A stretch of 64,000 nt of DNA from Sinorhizobium sp. 8-89 (GCF_030124325.1 NZ_JASKLR010000003.1:62001-126000), one strand, 5' to 3'. Shown: positions 43,074-52,157, counted from the stretch's first letter. Notes: generated by a model from the sequence alone, not told the origin. Numbers and translations are program-made.

Positions 43074-44576
43074 ATGCGCGAGAAGACCGAGGCGATGCTT
43101 CCAGCGGTAGCGCAGGTGCTCGACACCCCCGAAAGACTTGGCGTGCTGCATGCGGTCGTACCCGACATGGCGGTGCCGGACGGCGACTTCGACGGTCTTG
43201 CGAAGCTCGCGGCAAGCCTGTTCAGCGCGCCGATCGCGATCGTCAGCCTTGTTGACATTGAGTGGCAATGGTTCAAGGCGGCCGTCGGAACGACGGAAAC
43301 GCGACAACGTTGCGACGAAACCTTCTGTCTCCACACAATTGCGGACCCCGACAGCGTCCTCGTGGTGCTCGATGCTTCCCGGCATCCGCTATTTCGTCAT
43401 CGGCCAAGGGTAACCGATGCGCCGTTCCTGCGGTTCTATGCAGGCGCCTGCATTCTTCTGGACGGCCAGGCGGTCGGTACCGTCTGCGTCTTCGATGTGG
43501 CACCGCGCCAGGAGATCGCGCCGAAACTGGTCGATGACCTTCGCCGGGTCGCCGATGTTGCGGCCTCGCTGCTCAAGCTGAAGGATGAGGCGCGCCGACG
43601 TGCACTCAAGGAAGCGGCACTTTCGCGCGAGGAGCAACGCCTCGCCATGGCGCTTGACGCGGCAAATGTCGGCAGTTGGCTCTGGGACATCCGTGCCGGC
43701 GTGGTTGCGGGCAACAGCGCGATGATGCGCATGTTCAGGCTCCCGGCCGAGCGTTCCGTAGGTGCCAAGACGATTTTCGCCGCCATTCATCCCGACGATC
43801 GCATCGCGACATTCTCCAAGCTCAGGGAGGCTATGGCGGCGAACGAGGAATATGACGGCATGTTTCGCATCCGCGACAGCGGGCGCTGGCTGCTTGGTCG
43901 CGGCAGGGTGCTCGACCGCGACGGCAAGGGTGCTCCGCTGACCTTCCTGGGCATGACCATTGACGTCACAGATCAGCAGGAGTCGGTGCAGCGGACGCGA
44001 CTTCTGCTCAAGGAACTGAATCACCGGGTCAAGAATACCTTGGCAATGCTGCAGTCGCTGGCGCGTCAGACGCTTCGACAGACGAGCGATCCGGTGGAAT
44101 TCATGGCGGCATTTGCGGGCCGGCTCCAGGCCATCTCGGACGCACACGGGCTGCTGTCCGACTACGAATGGGGCACGATCCACCTTTCCGAGCTGATATC
44201 GAAGCAGTTGCGCCCCTATGTCAGCGACTATGCCGAACAGGTCGAGATCCACAAGGACGAAATCCTGCTGGGGCCGGACCAGGCGGTTGGCCTTGGGCTG
44301 GTGCTGCACGAGCTGGCGACGAACGCCGTGAAGTACGGCTCGCTTTCGGTGCCGAAGGGCAAGGTCGTGCTGACGGCGCGCAGCGTCGTCGAAGACGGTG
44401 GTGCCGTCTTGCACCTGACCTGGACGGAGGTGGGCGGTCCCCCGGTTCGCGAACCCAGACGACGGGGCTTCGGCTCGATCCTGATCGAACGCAGCCTCGA
44501 CAAGGTCATCGGCAGTTCCGTCAAGGTGGAATACCTGCCGGCCGGCGTGACCGCGCTGATCCGGCTGCCACTATAG
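43074..44576 (+). CDS. rsiC: HWE-family histidine kinase RsiC
   Basis: A 500-residue soluble sensor kinase with an N-terminal GAF domain (about 30-170), a PAS domain (about 190-300) and a HWE/HisKA2 kinase domain with phospho-acceptor His317 in KELNHRVKNTLAM and ATP-binding HELATNAVKYG. The neighbour of rpoE2 in S. meliloti is the RsiC kinase/phosphatase that acts on RsiB proteins. Start chosen at ATG 43074 (GGAG 10 nt upstream); a GTG at 43050 adds eight residues. Separated from rpoE2 by a RIME element. Confidence 0.93.
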   Translation: MREKTEAMLPAVAQVLDTPERLGVLHAVVPDMAVPDGDFDGLAKLAASLFSAPIAIVSLVDIEWQWFKAAVGTTETRQRCDETFCLHTIADPDSVLVVLDASRHPLFRHRPRVTDAPFLRFYAGACILLDGQAVGTVCVFDVAPRQEIAPKLVDDLRRVADVAASLLKLKDEARRRALKEAALSREEQRLAMALDAANVGSWLWDIRAGVVAGNSAMMRMFRLPAERSVGAKTIFAAIHPDDRIATFSKLREAMAANEEYDGMFRIRDSGRWLLGRGRVLDRDGKGAPLTFLGMTIDVTDQQESVQRTRLLLKELNHRVKNTLAMLQSLARQTLRQTSDPVEFMAAFAGRLQAISDAHGLLSDYEWGTIHLSELISKQLRPYVSDYAEQVEIHKDEILLGPDQAVGLGLVLHELATNAVKYGSLSVPKGKVVLTARSVVEDGGAVLHLTWTEVGGPPVREPRRRGFGSILIERSLDKVIGSSVKVEYLPAGVTALIRLPL

Positions 44577-44709
44577 TTGTGATTGCCCTAACCTCTCTTG
44601 GCAGGCGGGAGCGGGGGGTTGAGAGACTGTGGTTTGCCGGGGAGAAGGTGACCCGCAGGCCCGATTGAGGGGCGTTTACCGCGCCAGATCATGCCGCCTC
44701 GGCGCGAAA
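44577..44709. other. Short convergent gap after rsiC
   Basis: 133 bp between the rsiC stop and the YqjE-like stop. No T-run terminator and no ORF with support. G-rich stretches only. Confidence 0.5.
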
Positions 44710-45141
44710 TCAGCGCTCTTCGCTGCGACGGCGGCCCTTGCCGAGACCAAGCAGGGCTCCGACCGCGATGGCTGTCGCGGCGGCGAGCAGCGGCTGCTTT
44801 CGCACGATGCTTCCGGCGGCAACAAGCGCCAGATTCGCCTGAAGCGCCGCGCGGCGCCTGCGCGCTTCGGCGAGCCGTCGATCGCGGGCACGAAGCGCTG
44901 CCATGACGCCGAGAAGGATCAACGCCGTCACGAACAGAATGACCGCCATCGTGGTAGCGGCTGCCACGGGCGAATAGCGTGCCGCGAGAAACAACGCGAC
45001 CGCTGCCAGCGCGAAGACGTAAGCGGTGCCGAGCAAGATCGCGATGACCGCCCATAGAACAACGTTGCGCCTGTAGCGTGAGGCGGTGGCGGTCACGTCG
45101 ACTGCGAGCAAGGCGGACAAGGCGGCCCCGAGGGTTCCCAT
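44710..45141 (-). CDS. YqjE-like (DUF1469/phage-holin-superfamily) membrane protein
   Basis: A 143-residue protein with two central TM helices (about 35-80), a charged stretch LRARDRRLAEARRRR and a weak third hydrophobic segment near the C-terminus. It resembles the YqjE/DUF1469 family of actinobacterial-holin-like proteins. GGAG 11 nt before the ATG at 45141 decides the start over a GTG six codons earlier. It follows a YqjD-like gene as in E. coli yqjDE. Function unknown; likely a stress-linked membrane protein. Confidence 0.82.
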   Translation of the reverse strand: MGTLGAALSALLAVDVTATASRYRRNVVLWAVIAILLGTAYVFALAAVALFLAARYSPVAAATTMAVILFVTALILLGVMAALRARDRRLAEARRRRAALQANLALVAAGSIVRKQPLLAAATAIAVGALLGLGKGRRRSEER

Positions 45142-45221
45142 GCAAGCTACTCCGATCACCCGTCAAGCGGTACAGGAAGCGCGGGCTTTCCTGCGGCTGG
45201 TCGTTCACCCCTATGGAAATG

Positions 45222-45584
45222 TTATCGGCGCAGAAGCGCAGCCGCGATAAGGCCTATCGCCGCCGCAGCGCCGAGCGTTGCGATCGGATGCTCGCGCACC
45301 GCCCTGCGGATCTCTCTTTCCGTTCCGGAATAGCGGTCGCGCAAATCCGAGAGCAGTTGCTCGCCGCTGGTCAGCAGATTTTCAAGATCGGCTTCGGCCC
45401 GATCGCGCGCGCCCTTCGCCTTGGCTTTCGCGTCGTGGGAAACGGCCGCCCCGCGCTCGCTGAGCAGTCCGACCAGCGCCGCTATGTCCTCGCGAATTTC
45501 GTGGAGTTGATCTTCGATAGGGGATTCGCCGTGTCCGCCGTTGCGTTTCCTGGTGCTCGAACTCGAGAAGAGGCCCGTTGCCAT
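45222..45584 (-). CDS. YqjD/ElaB-like DUF883 membrane-anchored protein
   Basis: A 120-residue protein with a long amphipathic helix (about 25-95, IREDIAALVGLLSERG...LRDRYSGTEREIRRAVREHP) and a C-terminal TM helix ending in Arg. This is the layout of YqjD/ElaB, C-tail-anchored proteins that bind ribosomes in stationary phase in E. coli. First gene of the yqjD-yqjE-like pair, just downstream of the stress sigma locus, but I found no EcfG promoter before it. Confidence 0.85.
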   Translation of the reverse strand: MATGLFSSSSTRKRNGGHGESPIEDQLHEIREDIAALVGLLSERGAAVSHDAKAKAKGARDRAEADLENLLTSGEQLLSDLRDRYSGTEREIRRAVREHPIATLGAAAAIGLIAAALLRR

Positions 45585-45609
45585 GATATGAAGCTCCCTT
45601 TCGCTGCAA

Positions 45610-45630
45610 CGCCGGCCAAGACAGCCGGCG
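45610..45630. terminator. Hairpin between hmuV and the YqjD-like gene
   Basis: CGCCGGC/GCCGGCG with a 7-nt loop, in the 186-bp gap on the strand leaving hmuV. No T-run on either side, so a weak terminator at best. Confidence 0.35.
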
Positions 45631-45770
45631 CGTGTTCAACCCCCATCGGCGAGGCACGCCTCGGCCGACATTCAGCGGAACAACGCACGAAGGCGAGTTT
45701 TGTTTCGATAAATCCTGCCCTTATCGCAAACAGCTTCCGGCAGCTTGGAAAAAGGCGCGCAGGCGGCCGA

Positions 45771-46562
45771 TCAGATCGCCACCGATTGCGGCAGTACAAA
45801 GGGAACGTCTTGTGCCGGGGTGACATTGACCTGCATCCGGCATCCGAACACGGCTTCCATGGTTTCGTCGGTCAAGACCTTCCTTGGCGGCCCGCTTGCG
45901 CGGACACGGCCGGCCTTCATCATCACCATCTGGTCCGCGAACATGGCGGTCAGATTAAGATCATGCATGACTGCGACCACGCCGCCTCCGCGTTCGCAGA
46001 ATTGGCGTGCCAGCTGCATGATCGTCAGCTGGTGGCGGATGTCGAGGCTCGATACAGGCTCGTCGAGCAGGAGATAGCGGGGCTCGCCATCGCTGACCGG
46101 CGCCGAGATCTGGCAAAGGACACGCGCAAGCTGGACGCGCTGCTGCTCGCCACCCGAGAGCTCTTGATAGAAGCGTCCGGCAAAGCCTGCCAGGTCGACG
46201 GCTTCGAGCGCATCGTCGGCGATGCGGGCGTTGGCGGCATGGCTGCCCGTGCCGCCGGCCGAAAGGCCGAGACGGACGATTTCGCGTACCGTGAAGGGGA
46301 AGGAAATAACCGTCGATTGCGGCAGGACGCCGCGTTTCAGCGCAAGCTCCCATGGCCTGAGGCCGGTGAGATCATGCCCATTGATGGTCACCCTGCCGGT
46401 TTCGGGCGACAGTTCGCCCGAAACCGCCTTCAAGGTGGTTGTCTTGCCCGATCCGTTCGGTCCGACGATCGCGGTCATCGTACCGGCAGCGGCAGCGAAC
46501 GAGACGCCGTGGAGGACCTGCCTGCCCCCAAGCCGAACGGAGATATCGGAAACGGTGATCAT
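45771..46562 (-). CDS. hmuV: Haemin ABC importer ATP-binding protein
   Basis: A 263-residue ATPase of the FecCD/Btu-type importers. Walker A GPNGSGKTT at 34-42, signature LSGGEQQRVQLARVL, Walker B LLLDEPVSSLDI, switch His in VMHDLNLT. It energises haem import by HmuU after delivery by HmuT. Last gene of hmuPSTUV, 9 bp after hmuU. Confidence 0.95.
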   Translation of the reverse strand: MITVSDISVRLGGRQVLHGVSFAAAAGTMTAIVGPNGSGKTTTLKAVSGELSPETGRVTINGHDLTGLRPWELALKRGVLPQSTVISFPFTVREIVRLGLSAGGTGSHAANARIADDALEAVDLAGFAGRFYQELSGGEQQRVQLARVLCQISAPVSDGEPRYLLLDEPVSSLDIRHQLTIMQLARQFCERGGGVVAVMHDLNLTAMFADQMVMMKAGRVRASGPPRKVLTDETMEAVFGCRMQVNVTPAQDVPFVLPQSVAI

Positions 46563-46571
46563 GACGCGCTC

Positions 46572-47678
46572 TCAAAGTCCCATGTTCGATCGGCCGCGCA
46601 GCAGGATCCAGAGAAAGAAGGGCGCGCCGACGAAGGCGGTGATGATGCCGATCGGCAATTCGGCGGGGGCAACAATCGTTCGGGCCAGCATGTCGGCAAA
46701 GATCAGCATCGTCCCGCCGAGGAGGGCCGAGGCGGGCAGCAGGTAGCGGTGGTCCGGACCGATGACGAGGCGCAGAAGATGCGGCACGACGATGCCGACG
46801 AAACCGATGCCGCCGCTGACCGCAACGGAGGCACCGGTCGCGGCCGCAACGCTCAGGATCGCGACGTTCTTCAGGCGCTGGACGGGAACGCCCATGTGGA
46901 ATGCCGCCGCTTCGCCGAGCGTGATCGCGTTCAAGCCGCGTGCCAGAAAGGGGACCACGGCAAGCGACATGAGCATGATTGGGGCGGCGGCGAGAATTTT
47001 CGTCCAGTTGGCGCCGGCAAGCGAACCGAGCCCCCAGAAGGTCAGGTCTCGCAGTTGCTTGTCATCGGCAATAAAGACGAGGACGCCCGTGACCGCACCG
47101 GTGAGCGCGCCGAGCGCAATGCCCGCAAGCAGCATTGTCGCCACCGACGTCTGGCCGCCGCGCGTCGCAATGCGGTAGAGGAGGAGGGTCGTGGCGAGGC
47201 CGCCGAAGAAAGCAGCGATTGGAAGCGCGTAGAAACCCACGAGCGCAAAGAGCGGGCCGAACAGGCTGGCGCCGAGTACGATCAGCAGAACGGCGCCAAG
47301 ACTCGCGCCGGACGAAACGCCGACGAGACCGGGATCGGCGAGCGGATTGCGGAACAGGCCCTGCATGACCACGCCGGAGACGGCGAGGGACGCGCCGACC
47401 AGCAGGCCAAGCACGGCCCGCGGCAGGCGGATGTCGAGGATGATGATGCGGTCGCGGGCACTCAGCGCCTGGTCAGCTCCCTCTGCGCCGGCAAGCCAAT
47501 CGAAGACATTGTATAGCGAGGCGTCGGCGGCGCCGGTCATGATCGACGTGACGAATGTTGCCGCCGCAAGAACCGCGAGCACGACAATCAGCAGGCGCGC
47601 AAGCCCCGAACGGTTCCCCGCGCGCCATTCGCTGACGATATTGGCGGCGAAGGCAGGCGCGCGCATGCTGCCTTCCAT
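46572..47678 (-). CDS. hmuU: Haemin ABC importer permease
   Basis: A FecCD-type permease of about 368 residues with roughly ten TM segments. The motif AALLGGTMLIFADMLAR near the C-terminus and GASLGAVLLIVLGAS in the middle are family hallmarks. The start is uncertain: ATG at 47696 overlaps the hmuT stop, 47678 (used here) and 47666 are also preceded by purine-rich sequence. It forms the haem channel with HmuV. Confidence 0.93.
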   Translation of the reverse strand: MEGSMRAPAFAANIVSEWRAGNRSGLARLLIVVLAVLAAATFVTSIMTGAADASLYNVFDWLAGAEGADQALSARDRIIILDIRLPRAVLGLLVGASLAVSGVVMQGLFRNPLADPGLVGVSSGASLGAVLLIVLGASLFGPLFALVGFYALPIAAFFGGLATTLLLYRIATRGGQTSVATMLLAGIALGALTGAVTGVLVFIADDKQLRDLTFWGLGSLAGANWTKILAAAPIMLMSLAVVPFLARGLNAITLGEAAAFHMGVPVQRLKNVAILSVAAATGASVAVSGGIGFVGIVVPHLLRLVIGPDHRYLLPASALLGGTMLIFADMLARTIVAPAELPIGIITAFVGAPFFLWILLRGRSNMGL

Positions 47679-47682
47679 CGCC

Positions 47683-48633
47683 TCACTGCGGGGCATTGGT
47701 CTTCTTTCCGTAGATTGCGGCGTTCAGTTCACGTATCGCACCGGCGGTGCGGGGGCCGAAGCCGAGCATGTGCAACCCGTCCATGCGGATCAGCACCTTG
47801 TTCTTCGCGGCCGGCGTCAAGCTCAGGGCGGGCATGGCGAACAGCTCGTCGACGCCGGCCGAATGATCGCCGCCCCGGGTCATCATCAGGATCACATCCG
47901 GCTTGGCTTCGATGATCGCCTCGTCGGTCAGCGCCTTGTAGCCCGGAAATGCGCCAGCGGCATTGACCGCGCCTGAAAGCTCGATAATGCCGTTTGCCGC
48001 CGTGCCCGTGCCGGAAGCCAGTATCTTGCCGCCCTGGGTGCTGAGAATGAAGAGGACGCGTTTGCGTTCGCTCTCGGGGCGCTTGGACGTCTCCGCGAGC
48101 GCGGCATCGAGATCCTGCTCCACGGATTTTGCGAGCGCCTCCGCCTTTTCCTCAACGCCGAGAAAGGCCCCGACCGCGCGGATCTTCGCGACGATACCGT
48201 TCCTGTCGAATGTCTCGGGAACGCTGGTGAAGGGAATGTTCGCCTCCTTCAGCACCGCGAGCGCCTCCGGCGGTCCGCTACCGTCGACTGCCACGATCGC
48301 CGTCGGATTGACAGCGATGATCCCTTCCGGCGCCAATTGCCGCATGTAGCCGACATCGGGAAGCTTCGTTGCCGCTTCCGGATAGGTGCTGGTGGAATCG
48401 CGACCGACGAGGCGGTTTTCCTCGCCGAGCGCGTAGATGATCTCGGTAACCGCACCGCCGACCGACACAACGCGGGAAACGTCCGGTCGCTGCATGTCCT
48501 CGGCCATTGCCGGGCGCAGGAAGGAGGGGCCTCCGGGGGCCAGCGTCGGCAGCAGCAGCGGCGCGGAAAGCGCGAAGGCGGCAAGCGCCAGCTCCCAACG
48601 GCGAAGGCGGCGGAAATCGAGACCGGTAATCAT
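47683..48633 (-). CDS. hmuT: Periplasmic haemin-binding protein
   Basis: A 316-residue class III binding protein with an N-terminal signal segment (about 10-42, ending AMAED). Conserved parts include RVVSVGGAVTEIIYALGEENRLVGRDSTSTYP, with the Tyr84-type haem ligand region, and the C-terminal LLM/GLHMLGFGPRTAGAIREL. It takes haem from the TonB-dependent receptor to HmuUV. Located between hmuS and hmuU. Confidence 0.94.
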   Translation of the reverse strand: MITGLDFRRLRRWELALAAFALSAPLLLPTLAPGGPSFLRPAMAEDMQRPDVSRVVSVGGAVTEIIYALGEENRLVGRDSTSTYPEAATKLPDVGYMRQLAPEGIIAVNPTAIVAVDGSGPPEALAVLKEANIPFTSVPETFDRNGIVAKIRAVGAFLGVEEKAEALAKSVEQDLDAALAETSKRPESERKRVLFILSTQGGKILASGTGTAANGIIELSGAVNAAGAFPGYKALTDEAIIEAKPDVILMMTRGGDHSAGVDELFAMPALSLTPAAKNKVLIRMDGLHMLGFGPRTAGAIRELNAAIYGKKTNAPQ

Positions 48634-48642
48634 GATCGTTCC

Positions 48643-49704
48643 TCAGGCTGCGACGGTCGTGTTCAGCCGGGGCAGGCCTTCCACGAGGCTGCGCCACTCG
48701 GGCCGTTCGGCCAGACCTTCCTTACGCTTGCCAAAGAACTGAATGACCATCTCGCCCTTGGCGTCGAGCGCCTCAAGCGAGGTCACATGCCCGTCCGTTG
48801 TCGGTTTGCGCACGGCCCACAATTCGGCGATATGGTCCGTGCGCAGATGGAGATGGAAGCTCGGATCCATGACGTTGAGCCACGGGCCCATCACTCCGAT
48901 GCGGGCAACCGGACCGGAATGGATCTGGATCACGCCGTGGTTGCCGACGAAGCACATGATCGGCAGTTCGATTTCCGCGCCGCCGCGCATCATCGCCTCG
49001 ACGCCGGTCGGATCGAGGCGCCACGCCAGGTCCTCGCCGACGACATGCAAGGCTTGGCGCCGGCCGATCTTCAGGTGGCGCAACATTCCGTGGAACTGAT
49101 GAGTATCGGTCAGCTTCGTCCAGCGCTCCCTGAGTTCCGTGGCGTCGACCGCGACATTGTGCCCGTCGTCGCTCGTCGGTGCGCTCGTGTCGGCGACGAA
49201 ATCCTGTGACTGGTCAGGGAGACGGAAGTCCTCGACGATCCTTTCGTAGGCGGCGAGGTTCGAGGCGGGGCGCAGGTGAACCTTGTGGACGGCGTTGCCC
49301 CACTTGTCGAAGAATTGCAAGCTGCGGCGGATATCACCGTTGGAGTCTGTCTTGCTGACGGCAAAGCCGTGGGCCCAGGAGCTGGGAAAGATGCGCAGGT
49401 CGATTTCGGAACCCAGCACCAGGGCGGCGGCCTTTCCTGCCTTGATGTTTTCGTAGACGCCGATCTTCTCGTGGACCGCACTTTCGTTGCGGGTGAGCGC
49501 CAGCACTTCGCCCAGCTCCTCGACCCGCTCCAGAAAGCGGTTGGCGTCGCCATCGATGCGGACCGTGGTGATGCCGCATTCTGCCGCGACGAACGCGGCT
49601 TCCGACGCGCCGAGCTGCGCAGCGATATCGCGCTCGCGCAGCTTCGGGTTCGCTGCGCGGTAGGCGCGGATTTCGGAAGGGGTTGGGCGAATGCTGTCGA
49701 TCAT
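48643..49704 (-). CDS. hmuS: Haemin-degrading/trafficking protein HmuS
   Basis: A 353-residue cytoplasmic protein of the HemS/ChuX-like family, made of two similar halves. It binds imported haem and passes it on or helps degrade it. VHKVHLR and FVGNHGVIQIHSGPVARIGVMGPWLNV are characteristic. First large gene after hmuP; 9 bp to hmuT. Confidence 0.95.
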   Translation of the reverse strand: MIDSIRPTPSEIRAYRAANPKLRERDIAAQLGASEAAFVAAECGITTVRIDGDANRFLERVEELGEVLALTRNESAVHEKIGVYENIKAGKAAALVLGSEIDLRIFPSSWAHGFAVSKTDSNGDIRRSLQFFDKWGNAVHKVHLRPASNLAAYERIVEDFRLPDQSQDFVADTSAPTSDDGHNVAVDATELRERWTKLTDTHQFHGMLRHLKIGRRQALHVVGEDLAWRLDPTGVEAMMRGGAEIELPIMCFVGNHGVIQIHSGPVARIGVMGPWLNVMDPSFHLHLRTDHIAELWAVRKPTTDGHVTSLEALDAKGEMVIQFFGKRKEGLAERPEWRSLVEGLPRLNTTVAA

Positions 49705-49714
49705 TGTCTTCTGC

Positions 49715-49894
49715 CTATTTATTCAGGATCAATTTGCCCTGACGGGTGATCTTCATCCGGTAGATCGTACCGTCGTGCGAAATGAGGATCTCGCTTTCGC
49801 CGCGGAAAAGGTCGCGGCTTTCCACGATTCGCTGGGTTCGACCGGCAAGGGTCGGCTGCGAGGGGCGCGCGTTATCTTTATCGTTAGGTGTCAC
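49715..49894 (-). CDS. hmuP: Small haem-uptake regulator HmuP/HemP
   Basis: A HemP-family protein. The conserved part is TQRIVESRDLFRGESEILI and RMKITRQGKLILNK at the C-terminus. In rhizobia HmuP is needed for expression of the haem receptor gene. The frame is open back to an ATG at 49981, but that start overlaps a TGA-N9-TCA iron box, so I prefer the GTG at 49894 (59 residues, typical size). Start therefore uncertain. Confidence 0.78.
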   Translation of the reverse strand: MTPNDKDNARPSQPTLAGRTQRIVESRDLFRGESEILISHDGTIYRMKITRQGKLILNK

Positions 49895-49965
49895 GGTCTC
49901 GGCCAGTTCGCGAGGGACGTACCGGCTGTTTCCCGAATTCCTCCCGCGTATTCCTATTAGTATCT

Positions 49966-49980
49966 TGACTTCATTACTCA
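49966..49980 (-). promoter_or_regulatory. RirA-type iron box upstream of hmuP
   Basis: TGAGTAATGAAGTCA on the hmu strand fits the RirA IRO box TGA-N9-TCA. Ten of 15 positions equal the box at 51.6 kb. It predicts repression of hmuPSTUV when iron is plentiful. Confidence 0.65.
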
Positions 49981-50061
49981 TATTTATTTAAGGACGCAAT
50001 ACCGGATTATTACAGTCAAGTTAGAGCGTGAGCCTTCGGGAATTCCGGGCAAGGCGCGCAG

Positions 50062-50517
50062 ATGTCGAGTGGTGTTATGATGACGCGTCTTTTCCGTTTC
50101 GCCTTTTCGGCCGCATTCTTGCTCCTTCCCGCTGTCGCACCTGCTATCGCGCAGGAGGCTGCGGCTTCCGGGGGGCTCGCTATCGAGCTGAACGACGTCG
50201 CTCCTTCGGAGAAGGGCTGCAAACTGACGTTCGTTGCCGGCAACGCGCTGGCGCAGTCGCTCTCGAAAGTCTCCTTCGAATTCGTCCTCTTCGATCAGCA
50301 GGGACTGGTGGAGCGCATGGCCGTGCTCGACTTCCGTGATCTGCCTGCCGGCAAGACGAGGGTGCGCCAATTCGATCTGCCGGGCACGAAATGCGAGTCG
50401 GTGAAAAGTCTCCTGATCAATGATGCACCGGCATGTGTCGGCGAAGGCGTCGACAAGAACACCTGCATGACGGGTCTCAAGACCGGTTCCAAGTCGGCGG
50501 TCGAGCTCAAGGGCTGA
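50062..50517 (+). CDS. Secreted protein of unknown function
   Basis: A 151-residue protein with a Sec signal (about 8-31, AIAQE) and a mature domain with four cysteines (CKLTF, KCESV, ACVGEG, NTCMTG), probably two disulfides, and VSFEFVLFDQQGLVERM in the middle. I do not recognise a named family. It is divergent from hmuP and 37 bp before tonB on the same strand, so it probably belongs to the TonB transcript and may act in the periplasm. Confidence 0.82.
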   Translation: MSSGVMMTRLFRFAFSAAFLLLPAVAPAIAQEAAASGGLAIELNDVAPSEKGCKLTFVAGNALAQSLSKVSFEFVLFDQQGLVERMAVLDFRDLPAGKTRVRQFDLPGTKCESVKSLLINDAPACVGEGVDKNTCMTGLKTGSKSAVELKG

Positions 50518-50554
50518 GCGGTGCCGGCCGGTCGGCGATGAAGGTAAGGCATCG

Positions 50555-51478
50555 ATGAAGCAGACGGTGAAATGGACGGGGGCGATCGCGCTGTCGCTTC
50601 TTGCACACGCAAGCGGCGCGATGCTGGTCAGCCCAGATAAAGAGGTCGTCCAAACTGCCGGCGGCGCTGTCACGGAAGTGACGCTGCTTGGCGACGCTTT
50701 CGCGCAAACGCTCCAGGCGGGTGATCCCTCTGACATCGTCGAGCCGACGGAAGATATGGCGGAAGAGCTGAAACCGGACGAGATTCAGCCGACGGAGGAA
50801 CTGAGCGAGGAAGTGCCGCCGACCACGCAGGAGGTCGTCTCTGAACAGCCGTCCGACATCACGCCGCCGGAGACGGACGTCATCCTGCCGCCGGACGAGA
50901 TGCCCACCCTTCAGCAGCCGGAGCCGGCGGTCACAGCCAGCGTAGCGCCCGTCGAGACCGTCGTTCCGGAAGAAAAGCCGGAGCCGGAAAAGGTCGAGAA
51001 GCCGAAGGTAGAAAAGCCGGAGCCGAAGAAGGAGCCGGTGAAGAAAAAGAAAGTCACGCGGAAAAAAGCCGGAGACGGCGGCGAGCAAGCGAAGTCGCAG
51101 GTCAAGGGCAAGGCCGACGGCGTCGAAAATGCCGCGGCGAGCGCCGCCGCAGGCAACAAGGGGAGCGTTGCGCAGCAATCGGGCAACGCCGCAGCATCGA
51201 ACTATCCCGGCAAGGTGCGCAGCAAGCTCAACCGGGCATTCCGCTATCCCTCCGAGGCAAAGCGCCAGCGGTTGCGCGGCGTCGCCCACGTTCGCTTCAC
51301 CGTAACCTCCGGTGGTGGCGTGGTGGGCGTCAGCGTGGCGAAAAGCGCAGGCTCAACGATCCTCGATGAAGCGGCACTCGATACTGTACGCCGCGCGGCC
51401 CCCTTCCCGGCGATTCCTGCCGGTGCAGGTCGCGACAGCTGGGTTTTCACCATCCCGCTGACGTTCACCACCCGTTAA
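50555..51478 (+). CDS. tonB: TonB energy-transducing protein
   Basis: A 307-residue TonB. Short N-terminal TM (about 8-26), a long Pro/Glu/Lys-rich periplasmic linker (about 60-200, many EKPEPEK and KPEP units) and a C-terminal TonB domain (NYPGKVRSKLNRAFRYPSEAKR...GVAHVRFTV). It transmits proton-motive force from ExbBD to outer-membrane receptors such as the haem receptor. Its place next to hmu fits this role. Confidence 0.94.
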   Translation: MKQTVKWTGAIALSLLAHASGAMLVSPDKEVVQTAGGAVTEVTLLGDAFAQTLQAGDPSDIVEPTEDMAEELKPDEIQPTEELSEEVPPTTQEVVSEQPSDITPPETDVILPPDEMPTLQQPEPAVTASVAPVETVVPEEKPEPEKVEKPKVEKPEPKKEPVKKKKVTRKKAGDGGEQAKSQVKGKADGVENAAASAAAGNKGSVAQQSGNAAASNYPGKVRSKLNRAFRYPSEAKRQRLRGVAHVRFTVTSGGGVVGVSVAKSAGSTILDEAALDTVRRAAPFPAIPAGAGRDSWVFTIPLTFTTR

Positions 51479-51746
51479 ATACCGTTCGCACGCCTGCGGA
51501 AGACCGTTTTTCACCTTCGCTATGGCCCGTAACTGGGTGGCAAACGCCGGATGAGTGGTGGCAGCGGAGGCCCGTGAATGGTCCAAAAAAATATGAATTA
51601 AAAACTCATGTTTATACTTTACTCTGATTATCAAGTTTAATAGGTTGCGACCGTCACGCAACCGTTCGGTGTGTGCTCTGAATCAATCCCGAGGGTGATC
51701 GACGGCGAAGTGCCGCGTGCCACGGAAGCAAGATGGAGAGGAATGC
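51479..51746. other. Intergenic region with an iron box
   Basis: About 270 bp between tonB and the DUF2325 gene. Contains the TGA-N9-TCA box at 51594-51608, AT-rich promoter-like DNA at 51585-51640 and a small GGTTGCG/CGCAACC hairpin (51643-51663). No gene seen. Confidence 0.6.
51594..51608 (+). promoter_or_regulatory. RirA-type iron box upstream of the DUF2325-hmuQ genes
   Basis: TGAATTAAAAACTCA, a perfect TGA-N9-TCA, in AT-rich DNA about 140 bp before the DUF2325 gene. It suggests iron-dependent repression of the downstream three-gene group ending in the haem-degrading enzyme. Confidence 0.6.
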
Positions 51747-52157
51747 ATGCGCGGCAAGCGGCAGAACGCAGGCAAGGGCAGCAAGGGCAAAGCGGCGAAC
51801 ACAACGCTCGAACCGAGGCCCGATGCCGGCAAGGCGACGCTCGAGGGCCGCAGCTTTCTCTATGTCGGTGGCCGGGACTGCCAGGTTGCCCATCTGCGTG
51901 AGATCGCCAGTTCCTTCGGTGCAGAGTTGATCCATCACGACGGGGGCCTGCGCGAAGCGGTGTCGCGCATCGACCGCGTCCTTCCTTCAGTCGATTGCGT
52001 CTTCTGCCCCATAGATTGCATCAGCCACGACGCGTGTCTTCGCGTGAAGACCGGCTGCAAGAAGTGGGGCAAGGCCTTCGTGCCGCTGCGCAATGGCTCG
52101 AAATCCAGCCTTGAGCGGGCGCTGCAGGATCTCACCACCCACAGCCGAGACAGCTGA
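51747..52157 (+). CDS. DUF2325 protein
   Basis: A 136-residue soluble protein. After a basic, disordered N-terminus (about 1-35), FLYVGGRDCQVAHLREIASSFGAELIHHDGG begins the DUF2325 domain, which ends with CVFCPIDCISHDAC and a TGCKKWGKAFVPLRNGS segment. Several cysteines could bind metal. GGAGAGG before ATG 51747 decides the start over a GTG at 51717. Between TonB and the haem-degrading gene and behind an iron box; function unknown, often found near iron genes. Confidence 0.85.
   Translation: MRGKRQNAGKGSKGKAANTTLEPRPDAGKATLEGRSFLYVGGRDCQVAHLREIASSFGAELIHHDGGLREAVSRIDRVLPSVDCVFCPIDCISHDACLRVKTGCKKWGKAFVPLRNGSKSSLERALQDLTTHSRDS

Noticed and set aside
45078-47516. 812-codon open frame on the plus strand opposite YqjD, hmuV and hmuU
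   Set aside because: Runs through several recognised minus-strand genes and has no domain; a compositional artefact.
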